Assembly (NCBI GenBank): GCA_943846595.1
Contig: OX044355.1
Location: 930,001 to 994,000 of the forward strand
Direction of reading: 5' to 3'
DNA from: an uncultured Polaribacter sp.
GTDB taxonomy: Bacteria > Bacteroidota > Bacteroidia > Flavobacteriales > Flavobacteriaceae
DNA length: 64,000 nt
Shown here: positions 32,220-39,660 of the stretch, piece after piece
Position numbering within the stretch: position 1 is the first letter of the stretch
Layout of the letters: each line of letters begins with the position of its first letter
Made by a program: the position numbers and the translations under genes
The notes under the pieces: model-generated
What the model saw: only the letters and a program-made list of their open reading frames with translations
What the model was told of the DNA's origin: nothing
Databases searched by the model: none

Positions 32220-33191
32220 TTATCCTAGTGTAACTCTTTTAAATCCACTTACGGTTACATCCCCATAGGTTTGAACGTATGCAGCAACATTTTTCTTTTC
32301 GTCTTTGATAAATGCTTGATCTAACAAACATTGCTCAGTGTCTAAAGTGGTGTTGTCAGAAATGAATCTTTCCATTTTTCCTGGTAAGATACGGTCCCAA
32401 ATTTGTGCTGGCTTTCCTTCTGCTTTTAGTTCTGCTTTCGCAGCTTCTTCCGCTTCTGCCATTACCGCTTCCGTCAATTGAGACATTGAAATATATTGAG
32501 GAACGTTTTTCAACGTTTTTCCTAATCTACCCAATTCAATATTATCTTTTTCGATAACGGCTATTCTTGCTTCCGTTTCTGCAGCAACAAATGCTGGATC
32601 AAAATCTTTATAAGACAAAGAAGTAGCTCCCATAGAGGCCACTTGCATTGCTACATCTTTTGATAAAACAGCGGCATTGTCAACAGCATTTGATAAACCT
32701 ACTAATGCAGCAATTTTACCAATATGTGTATATGCACCTACATAAGAAGCTTCCAATCTTTCGAAAGAAGTGATCTCTAATTTTTCACCAATCACACCGG
32801 TTTGTTCAATTAATTTGTCTGCTACCGTCATTCCGTCAAAATCAGCAGCTAAGAAAGATTCCTTATCTGAGTAATTTAAAGCAATGTCTGCAAACTGACC
32901 TCCCAATGCTACAAAGGAATCATTTTTACCTACAAAATCAGTCTCACAAGCTAAAACGATGGCAACACCTACTGTGTTGTCTGCGTTTATTCTTGTTACT
33001 GCAACTCCTTCAGTAGATTCTCTATCTGCTCTTTTTGCTGCAATTTTTTGACCTTTTTTACGTAAAACATCAATTGCTTGATCGAAATCTCCAGATGCTT
33101 CCAACAATGCCTTTTTACAGTCCATCATTCCAGCTCCTGTAGCCTCTCTTAATTTTTTAACATCAGCAGCACTAATCTTTACTGGTTCCAT
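32220..33191 (-). CDS. tsf: Elongation factor Ts
   Basis: EF-Ts is the guanine nucleotide exchange factor for EF-Tu. The 323-residue protein begins with the UBA-like N-terminal domain (ADVKKLREATGAGMMDCKKA) and contains the core exchange signature region (DFDQAIDVLRKKGQKIAAKRA and VLACETDFVGKNDSFVALG, including the TDFV motif that contacts EF-Tu). The C-terminal module ends AAYVQTYGDVTVSGFKRVTL. The length is as usual for Bacteroidota. It lies 25 bp after rpsB; a terminator follows. Confidence 0.98.
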   Translation of the reverse strand: MEPVKISAADVKKLREATGAGMMDCKKALLEASGDFDQAIDVLRKKGQKIAAKRADRESTEGVAVTRINADNTVGVAIVLACETDFVGKNDSFVALGGQFADIALNYSDKESFLAADFDGMTVADKLIEQTGVIGEKLEITSFERLEASYVGAYTHIGKIAALVGLSNAVDNAAVLSKDVAMQVASMGATSLSYKDFDPAFVAAETEARIAVIEKDNIELGRLGKTLKNVPQYISMSQLTEAVMAEAEEAAKAELKAEGKPAQIWDRILPGKMERFISDNTTLDTEQCLLDQAFIKDEKKNVAAYVQTYGDVTVSGFKRVTLG

Positions 33192-33216
33192 GTTATCTTA
33201 TTTTTTAAAGTTGTAC

Positions 33217-34116
33217 TTATTTTGTTTCTTCCGTAGGAGTATCTGCTTTTACTTCTTCCGCTTTTGGAGCTTCTTTCTTTTCAGCTTTTACTTCTTTTAC
33301 CTCTTTTACTTCTTTCGCTTTTGAAGCTTTTGACTCTTTTACTTCCTTTACTTCTTCTGCTTTTGGAGCTTCTTTCGATTCCGCTGCAGCTGGTGTTTTT
33401 GGAGCTTCTTTCGTTTTGTCTTTGTCAGCTTTTCTGCTAGATAAACCCTCAGCGATTGCATCCGTAACGTGCGTTAATACTCTTTCTATAGATTTTGAAG
33501 CATCATCATTTGCTGGAATTACAAAATCTACTAATCTAGGATCAGAATTCGTATCTACCATTGCAAAAATTGGGATGTTCAATTTCATAGCTTCTGCAAC
33601 TGCAATGTGCTCTTTCTTAATATCTACTACAAATAAAGCACCTGGAAGACGAGTCATATCTGAAATAGAACCTAAATTCTTTTCTAATTTCTCTCTCTGA
33701 CGATTGATTTGTAATTTCTCTCTTTTTGACAATGCATCAAAAGAACCATCTAACTTCATTCTATCGATGGTTGCCATTTTCTTAACAGCTTTACGAATCG
33801 TTACAAAATTGGTTAACATTCCACCTGGCCATCTTTCTGTAATGAAGGGCATGCTTACCGATTTTGCTTTTTCAGCAACAATGTCTTTTGCTTGTTTTTT
33901 TGTTGCAACAAATAAAATCTTACGTCCAGAGTTTGCGATTTTTTGCAAAGCGTCTGCACTTTCTTCTATTTTTGCAGCAGTTTTATACAAGTCAATGATG
34001 TGTACACCATTACGTTCTGTATAAATATAAGGGGCCATGTTTGGATTCCACTTTCTTGTTAAGTGTCCAAAATGTACTCCATTTTCTAATAATTCTTGAA
34101 TGTTTACTTTTGCCAT
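33217..34116 (-). CDS. rpsB: 30S ribosomal protein S2 with a long charged C-terminal tail
   Basis: S2 joins the 30S subunit late and supports mRNA binding with S1. Residues 1-230 are typical S2: MAKVNIQELLENGVHFGHLT, then RKWNPNMAPYIYTERNGVHI, and PIFAMVDTNSDPRLVDFVIP near residue 195. From about residue 232 to 299 the protein continues as a low-complexity Lys/Glu/Ala tail built of repeated KEVKE, KAEEVK and KEAPK units, making it about 50 residues longer than typical S2. The tail is probably disordered. The gene is 144 bp after rpsI; the gap holds an inverted repeat at 34150-34182 and a REP-like element beside the rpsI stop. Confidence 0.97.
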   Translation of the reverse strand: MAKVNIQELLENGVHFGHLTRKWNPNMAPYIYTERNGVHIIDLYKTAAKIEESADALQKIANSGRKILFVATKKQAKDIVAEKAKSVSMPFITERWPGGMLTNFVTIRKAVKKMATIDRMKLDGSFDALSKREKLQINRQREKLEKNLGSISDMTRLPGALFVVDIKKEHIAVAEAMKLNIPIFAMVDTNSDPRLVDFVIPANDDASKSIERVLTHVTDAIAEGLSSRKADKDKTKEAPKTPAAAESKEAPKAEEVKEVKESKASKAKEVKEVKEVKAEKKEAPKAEEVKADTPTEETK

Positions 34117-34149
34117 TTTTTTAAATGTGTTTACGTTCTGTTTTGTATC

Positions 34150-34182
34150 AATAAATAAGTAGTCTTTCGAGTCTTATTTATT
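34150..34182 (-). promoter_or_regulatory. Inverted repeat in the rpsB leader
   Basis: Arms AATAAATAAG (34150-34159) and CTTATTTATT (34173-34182) are perfect complements around a 13-base spacer. The element sits 34-66 bp upstream of the rpsB start, inside the 5' leader if transcription comes from rpsI. No T-run follows, so it is not an obvious terminator; it may be an mRNA structure or a protein-binding site. Confidence 0.4.
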
Positions 34183-34239
34183 TAGATGCTAAACTGTTTA
34201 ATATTAAATATGTGTAATAATAACAGTTCCCAACAACAT

Positions 34240-34262
34240 AATCCTGAACTTGTCGAAGGATT
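34240..34262. repeat. REP-like palindromic element at the end of rpsI
   Basis: The 23-bp sequence AATCCTGAACTTGTCGAAGG followed by ATT (arms AATCCT/AGGATT) is very close to the 'CTTCGACAAGCTCAGGAT' element that I recall as a widespread interspersed repeat of Bacteroidota and other genomes. Its last bases form part of the rpsI stop codon (34261-34263). I saw one copy in this window. Confidence 0.55.
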
Positions 34263-34647
34263 AACGTTTCGAGAATTGGAATTTTTTACGTGCTTTCTTC
34301 TGACCAAATTTCTTACGTTCAACCATTCTAGGATCACGGGTTAGTAAACCTTCTGGTTTCAATACTAATCTGTGTTCTTCGTTGATCGCAACCAAAGCTC
34401 TTGTAATTGCCAAACGAATTGCTTCTGCTTGACCCGTTACTCCACCTCCATAAACATTTACTTTGATATCATACGATTCTAAGTCTCCTGTTAGCATTAA
34501 AGGTTGTTGTACTTTATATTGTAAAGTTCCTGTTGTGAAATAGTCCTTGTAGTCTTTTTTGTTTACAGTGATATTTCCTTTTCCTTCTGAAAGATAAATA
34601 CGAGCTACTGCTGTTTTCCTTCTACCGATTTTGTGTACTGTATCCAT
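34261..34647 (-). CDS. rpsI: 30S ribosomal protein S9
   Basis: S9 lies in the 30S head, with its C-terminal tail reaching the P-site tRNA. The 128-residue protein has the family N-terminus IGRRKTAVARIYLSEGKG and the C-terminal KPEGLLTRDPRMVERKKFG followed by QKKARKKFQFSKR, with the terminal KR that contacts tRNA. Its ATG overlaps the rplM stop by one base (34647), the usual rplM-rpsI coupling. The stop codon lies within the REP-like palindrome. Confidence 0.98.
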   Translation of the reverse strand: MDTVHKIGRRKTAVARIYLSEGKGNITVNKKDYKDYFTTGTLQYKVQQPLMLTGDLESYDIKVNVYGGGVTGQAEAIRLAITRALVAINEEHRLVLKPEGLLTRDPRMVERKKFGQKKARKKFQFSKR

Positions 34648-35102
34648 TATTTAAGATCGTTAAGATTAATAGCTTTAGGTTCCTGACCTGCTTGTTTGTG
34701 CTCTCCTCCTGCATATACATACAAGTTTCTGTAAAGTGCTGCTCCCAAAATATTTTTAGGCAACATTCCTTTCACTGCTTTTTCGATCAATCTTGTAGGA
34801 TCTTTCTCAAACATTTCTGTTGCAGTTAACGATCTTTGTCCCCCTGGATATCCCGTATGACGGATGTAAGACTTCTCAGTCCATTTCTTTCCAGTTAAAA
34901 CAATTTTTTCTGCGTTGATAATCACCACGTTGTCTCCACAATCTACATGAGGAGTAAAGTTTGGTTTGTATTTACCTCTAATTAGCTTTGCTACTTTAGA
35001 AGCTAGACGACCCAACGTTTGCCCGTCTGCATCAACTAAAACCCACTCCTTGTTTACGGTAGCGCTGTTTGCTGATACTGTTTTGTAACTTAATGTGTTC
35101 AT
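34647..35102 (-). CDS. rplM: 50S ribosomal protein L13
   Basis: L13 is an early-assembly 50S protein binding 23S rRNA domain VI. The 151-residue protein has the signatures LVDADGQTLGRLASKVAKLI, YKPNFTPHVDCGDNVVIINA, KWTEKSYIRHTGYPGG and AVKGMLPKNILGAALYRNLY, which together are unmistakable. It heads the rplM-rpsI-(rpsB-tsf) block and has the best-matched promoter of the window upstream (35161-35191). Confidence 0.98.
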   Translation of the reverse strand: MNTLSYKTVSANSATVNKEWVLVDADGQTLGRLASKVAKLIRGKYKPNFTPHVDCGDNVVIINAEKIVLTGKKWTEKSYIRHTGYPGGQRSLTATEMFEKDPTRLIEKAVKGMLPKNILGAALYRNLYVYAGGEHKQAGQEPKAINLNDLK

Positions 35103-35160
35103 AATTACACTTTTAGTTTTTGTTTGTTAATAATAATTTATTTTCCTTAAAAAAGGAGTG

Positions 35161-35191
35161 CAAATGTACTGTTATTTATTTGATTGCCAAA
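35161..35191 (-). promoter_or_regulatory. Promoter of the rplM-rpsI block
   Basis: On the minus strand: TTTG (35188-35191), a 19-bp spacer, then TACATTTG (35161-35168). Both halves and the spacing fit the Bacteroidota -33/-7 consensus exactly. The start codon of rplM is 59 bp downstream, leaving a leader of about 50 nt. Confidence 0.8.
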
Positions 35192-35274
35192 GAGTGAATT
35201 GGAATTATCTTTTATGTTTCCCATTATTTACCAATACAACTAAAATTTAACATCTATTTGTGAAAATAGAAAGT

Positions 35275-35282
35275 TACTTTTG
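35275..35282 (+). promoter_or_regulatory. Putative -7 element (TACTTTTG) of the DUF5916 gene
   Basis: TACTTTTG fits TAnnTTTG and ends 33 bp before the ATG at 35316. A TTTG at 35257-35260 is only 14 bp upstream. The TTG that could act as an upstream start codon (35280) lies inside this box, which argues for the ATG. Confidence 0.5.
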
Positions 35283-35315
35283 TACTTCATTTACAATCTT
35301 TTGAAAAAAAAATTG

Positions 35316-37940
35316 ATGTTTCGAATCCCCTTTGTCATAATCACACTGTTTCTATTTGTAAAGCTGCGTGCACAAGAATCAATTCCAAAAAGAATTTATA
35401 CTACACAGCTTTTAAAAACACCAATCGTAGTGGATGGAGATCTTTCTGATGCAGGTTGGGATGCAGGAACCTGGGCTTCTGATTTTGTAGAAAAAATCCC
35501 AGATGAAGGAACATCACCAACTTTTCAAACACAATTTAAAGTACTTTATGATGCACAGTTCTTATATGTTGCCATTCGTGCTTTTGATGATCATCCAGAA
35601 TTAATTCAACAACGATTAACCCGAAGAGACGGTTTTGCTGGAGATCGAGTGAATGTAATTATAGACAGTTATCACGATAAGAGAACCGCTTTTGTATTTA
35701 CCACCACTGCGGCCGGAGTAAAAGGAGAAGAAATTGCAACCCAAAATGGAAATCAATGGGACGATAGTTGGAATCCTATTTGGTATACAAATGCAAAAAT
35801 TGATGCGGAAGGATGGACTGCAGAAATGAAAATCCCATTGAGTCAATTACGTTTTGGAAATGACAGTGCACAAATTTGGGGGTTCAATGTTTCTCGAAAT
35901 ATTTTCAGAGAGAATGAACGCTCACTTTGGCAAAGAATCCCTAATGATCAAGCTGGGTTTATTAGCGAATCCGGAGAATTGCACGGGCTCATCAACTTAA
36001 AATCACAAAAACAATTAGAAATTCAGCCCTTTACTGTTTTACAATATGATACTTATCAAGCAGAAGCAGGTAATCCCTACAAAGATGGTCGTGATTTTAA
36101 AATAAACGGTGGCCTAGACGCCAAAATAGGAATCACCAATGATTTAACTTTAGATATGACTGTCAATCCAGATTTTGGACAAGTAGAAGCAGATCCAGGC
36201 GCCATAGCCTTGGACGGGTTTCAGATATTTTTTGAAGAACAACGTCCGTTTTTTGTTGAAAATAAAAACATTTTCGATTTTAAGTTTGCCAATGGTAGAG
36301 ACAATCTTTTTTACAGCAGAAGAATAGGTGGAAGTCCCAATAGAAGTGCAAATTTAGCAGCTGGCGAATTTGCAAAAGAACCGCTTAATTCAACAATTTT
36401 AGGAGCGGCAAAGTTTTCAGGAAAAACAAAAAATGGGTGGTCTATCGGCGTTCTAGAAAGTATTACTGCCAATGAATTTGCAGAGGTAAGACAAGTAGAT
36501 GGTGAAACCAGGAAAGAGATTGTAGCACCCTTAACCAACTATTTTGTGGGACGCGCACAAAAAGATTTTAATAAAAGAAATTCTTTTGTTGGTGGTATTG
36601 TTACGGCTACAAATCGAAATTTGGCAGGCAATTTTTCAGAATTACACAAAGCAGCCTATACTGCAGGAATTGATTTTCAGCACAACTGGAACAACAGGGA
36701 CTACTATTTGGAAGGAAATACCCTTCTAAGTCATGTACAAGGAAGTAAAACAGCCATCTTAGAAACCCAACAATCCATTGCTCGTTCCTTTCAAAGAATT
36801 GATGCAACCCATGTAAATTTAGATCCAAACAGAACCTCTTTAACGGGGACAGGTGGTCGAATTGAAGCTGGAAAGAAAGGTGGTGGAAATTGGAGATACA
36901 ATGGAGGTTTTGTATGGCGGTCCCCAGAATTAGAATTAAATGATATTGGATTTTTACGTCAGACAGACGAGATGATTCAATTTGCAGAACTTCAATATTT
37001 ATGGCAGGTTCCAACAAAAATATATCGGAATATTGAACTTCGCCTTGAACAGAATACCGCTTATGATTTTGGAGGGAACTTAAACAAATTGAGTACGGAG
37101 TTCAGAGGACGGTTCAATTGGCTAAACAATTGGGATACCAATATTGGATTTGGGACCAATTCGAATGTTTACGAAAACTCTTTTTTAAGAGGGGGGCCAC
37201 GCTGGCATTCGCCCAATAATTATTTCCTATACACCTTTTTGGGTTCCGATGAAACCCAGAAATTTAGTTTCCGACTCGGTTATGTTCAATCCCAAAGTCA
37301 ACAAGAAGTTTCCAAAAGCAATCGCTATGTGTTTCGATCAAATTACCAGCCCTTTGATGCTTTTAGCATTTCTTTAAATACTGAATTCAGAAAGACAATA
37401 AACAAAGCACAATATGTTACAACGGTAGATTTTGATGCTGAAAAAAGATACGTATTAGGAGAAATAGATAACGAAACTTGGACGACTACATTACGATTGA
37501 ATTACAGTTTAAGCCCAAATTTTTCTTTTCAGTTCTATGGGCAACCTTTTATAGCTCGTGGAAGATATGCAGCTTTTAAGTATGTAAATATACCCACTGC
37601 TTCTCGTTTTGAAGACCGTGTGAATGAATACAATACAAATCAACTTACAGCAGGTTTCGATGCCCAGAACAATGCAATTTACTCAATAGATGAAACTCAA
37701 AACGGTCTTGAAGATTACCGTTTTAACAAACCCAATTTTTCTTTTGCGCAATTACAAACAAACTTGGTTGTTCGATGGGAATACATTCCGGGATCTGAAT
37801 TGTTTTTTGTATGGGCAAGAGGGGGGAGTAACTCCGGAAATCCAGAAAACTCTTTAGGATCCAGTCTCCAAAACCAAATTTTTGACGCCCCACTTCAAGA
37901 TACTTTTGTCATCAAAGCAACCTATCGATTTGTTCGATAA
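35316..37940 (+). CDS. Outer-membrane-associated protein with CBM9-like and DUF5916 domains
   Basis: I start at the ATG at 35316 (874 residues), since a TTG at 35280 overlaps the promoter. A signal peptide (FVIITLFLFVKLRAQ) is followed by a carbohydrate-binding-family-9-like domain (residues about 25-215): IVVDGDLSDAGWDAGTW, QTQFKVLYDAQFLYVAIRAF, and WTAEMKIPLSQLRFG. Residues about 220-874 match DUF5916: GLDAKIGITNDLTLDMTVNP, then DFGQVEADPGAIALDGFQIF, then EEQRPFFVENKNIF. Many alternating strands follow and the end reads TFVIKATYRFVR, as in outer-membrane barrels. Ligand and function are unknown; binding of a polysaccharide is an inference from the CBM9-like part. Confidence 0.88.
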   Translation: MFRIPFVIITLFLFVKLRAQESIPKRIYTTQLLKTPIVVDGDLSDAGWDAGTWASDFVEKIPDEGTSPTFQTQFKVLYDAQFLYVAIRAFDDHPELIQQRLTRRDGFAGDRVNVIIDSYHDKRTAFVFTTTAAGVKGEEIATQNGNQWDDSWNPIWYTNAKIDAEGWTAEMKIPLSQLRFGNDSAQIWGFNVSRNIFRENERSLWQRIPNDQAGFISESGELHGLINLKSQKQLEIQPFTVLQYDTYQAEAGNPYKDGRDFKINGGLDAKIGITNDLTLDMTVNPDFGQVEADPGAIALDGFQIFFEEQRPFFVENKNIFDFKFANGRDNLFYSRRIGGSPNRSANLAAGEFAKEPLNSTILGAAKFSGKTKNGWSIGVLESITANEFAEVRQVDGETRKEIVAPLTNYFVGRAQKDFNKRNSFVGGIVTATNRNLAGNFSELHKAAYTAGIDFQHNWNNRDYYLEGNTLLSHVQGSKTAILETQQSIARSFQRIDATHVNLDPNRTSLTGTGGRIEAGKKGGGNWRYNGGFVWRSPELELNDIGFLRQTDEMIQFAELQYLWQVPTKIYRNIELRLEQNTAYDFGGNLNKLSTEFRGRFNWLNNWDTNIGFGTNSNVYENSFLRGGPRWHSPNNYFLYTFLGSDETQKFSFRLGYVQSQSQQEVSKSNRYVFRSNYQPFDAFSISLNTEFRKTINKAQYVTTVDFDAEKRYVLGEIDNETWTTTLRLNYSLSPNFSFQFYGQPFIARGRYAAFKYVNIPTASRFEDRVNEYNTNQLTAGFDAQNNAIYSIDETQNGLEDYRFNKPNFSFAQLQTNLVVRWEYIPGSELFFVWARGGSNSGNPENSLGSSLQNQIFDAPLQDTFVIKATYRFVR

Positions 37941-37953
37941 ATAGAGTTTCTTT

Positions 37954-39660
37954 TTAGAATGAAGGAGCCACTCTAAAACTCATTTTTTCATTTGTAGCAG
38001 GATGTGTAAAAGCAATAAATTCAGCATGTAAATGCAATCGATCTTGTTTTTTTCCATACAAATCATCGCCAACAATAGGAGCGTTTAAACCATTTTTATG
38101 GGCAGCATGAACTCTTAATTGGTGCGTTCTTCCTGTAATTGGGTAAAAATAAACACGCGTCTTGCCTTTTTCTCTTCGGATCACTTCCCAACGTGTTTCT
38201 GCATTTTTCCCATGTTCAAAACAAACCAATTGCTTGGGTCTGTCATCTAAATCGACCCGTAAAGGAAGCGTTATTTTTCCTTTGTCTTCAGTTAAATTTC
38301 CATCCAACAGCGCGACATATCTTTTTTGAATGCTTCTTTTTATAAACTGATTTTGTAAATGTTTATTTGCTTCTTTTGTTTTGGTAAGTAGTAAAATACC
38401 CGAAGTAGACATGTCGAGTCTGTGTACAATTAAAGGCCCTGTAGCATTGGGGTACTTTTCTTTGATCCGAGTAGATACAGCATCTGTAATTTCTTTGCCC
38501 GGTACCGATAAAAATTCTGCCGGTTTGTGAATCACCAAGAGCACATCATCTTCGTAGATGGTTTCTAGGGTTTTGTCATTCGAAATTTCTTTAATTAGCA
38601 AATTTTCGTCCATGGCAATTCCATCCAGCATATGATTCAAAATAGGTTTGCATCGCCCTTGACAAGCCGGATAGAAATTTTTATGTTTTCTAATGGCCGA
38701 ATTTGGAGAAATTCCCCACCAAAATTCCCCCATACAAAGAGGCGTTAAATCATTTTTAAATGCAAATTGCAGTAGTTTAGGAGCCGCACATTCTCCGGCA
38801 CCTGCTGGAGGTTTTATCGTTGGATTGCTAAAGATATCAAGAAGTGTTTTTGTTTCTTTTTTTTGATTTAAAAAGTCAAACTTCTCAAAAAGTGTTTTTT
38901 GCAGCAATGCAGAGGCTTCTTTTCTTGCTTTCTTTAAGGCGGCTATTTGCTCCTCAAAAGTAGTGAGTTCGCTGCGATTTTTTTCTTCTTTTTGAATATA
39001 ATAGGCAACCAGTTCTTTGTAGAAAAACTGATCGTTAAAACTTTCTTGTTCTAATTTTTGAGACAATTTTTCGAAGGCATCGTTTGTCAAGTTTTTCCGA
39101 GCCTCTTTTTTGCGAAGTTTTCGTTCTTTTTTAGAAATCGCCATTTTTTTTCGCTGAAGTGCTAAATCATCCTCAATTTTTTTGGAAGCTCTTTTCACAA
39201 CTCTCTTTACAAAAAGATAGGTTTCATCACTTTTTAATGCCGTTAACTTTGCATTAATAATATTGATTTGTTCTTCTCCTTTTTTATAAAAACTGTGCTT
39301 CGTTCTCAAGTCAAAAACGGGAGGAACAAATATTTCAGGACAACTTTCATCCGCTAATTTTCCAGAAAAAGCCACTAGATAGCCCAGTTGATTCGCGTTG
39401 TTTTTCACCACCAAAACCCCAAACATTTTACCGATGGCATTTTCTGTAGCGTTTGAATCGAGCCCAAAATTATGGGTAAAGTCTGTTTGAGTCGCCAAGT
39501 AGGCTTGTATCTCTTTTGTTGCAATTTCTACAAGTACATGCGGGGTGTAGTAAAATGGAAATGTGAACTTTTCTGGAAGTTCAATTTTTGAAATGGCTGT
39601 TTTAAAAAGTTGGAACTGCTTCAATGAATCGTTTTTTCTTTTATGAAATGGTTGCAACAA
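37954..39660 (-). CDS. RluA-family pseudouridine synthase with a long N-terminal extension
   Basis: The C-terminal 220 residues are an RluA-type pseudouridine synthase: IYEDDVLLVIHKPAEFLSVP, catalytic-aspartate motif LIVHRLDMSTSGILLLTKTK, and FYPITGRTHQLRVHAAH near the end. The first 340 residues are unlike E. coli RluA. They include a helical, very Lys/Glu-rich coiled coil (about 160-270, KKMAISKKERKLRKKEARKN) and the segment LCMGEFWWGISPNSA followed by YPACQGRCKPIL. The extension is shared, as I recall, by a flavobacterial subfamily; it may help bind rRNA. The target uridine is unknown. Its start overlaps the PLP-enzyme gene by 20 bp (39641-39660). Confidence 0.88.
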   Translation of the reverse strand: MLQPFHKRKNDSLKQFQLFKTAISKIELPEKFTFPFYYTPHVLVEIATKEIQAYLATQTDFTHNFGLDSNATENAIGKMFGVLVVKNNANQLGYLVAFSGKLADESCPEIFVPPVFDLRTKHSFYKKGEEQINIINAKLTALKSDETYLFVKRVVKRASKKIEDDLALQRKKMAISKKERKLRKKEARKNLTNDAFEKLSQKLEQESFNDQFFYKELVAYYIQKEEKNRSELTTFEEQIAALKKARKEASALLQKTLFEKFDFLNQKKETKTLLDIFSNPTIKPPAGAGECAAPKLLQFAFKNDLTPLCMGEFWWGISPNSAIRKHKNFYPACQGRCKPILNHMLDGIAMDENLLIKEISNDKTLETIYEDDVLLVIHKPAEFLSVPGKEITDAVSTRIKEKYPNATGPLIVHRLDMSTSGILLLTKTKEANKHLQNQFIKRSIQKRYVALLDGNLTEDKGKITLPLRVDLDDRPKQLVCFEHGKNAETRWEVIRREKGKTRVYFYPITGRTHQLRVHAAHKNGLNAPIVGDDLYGKKQDRLHLHAEFIAFTHPATNEKMSFRVAPSF

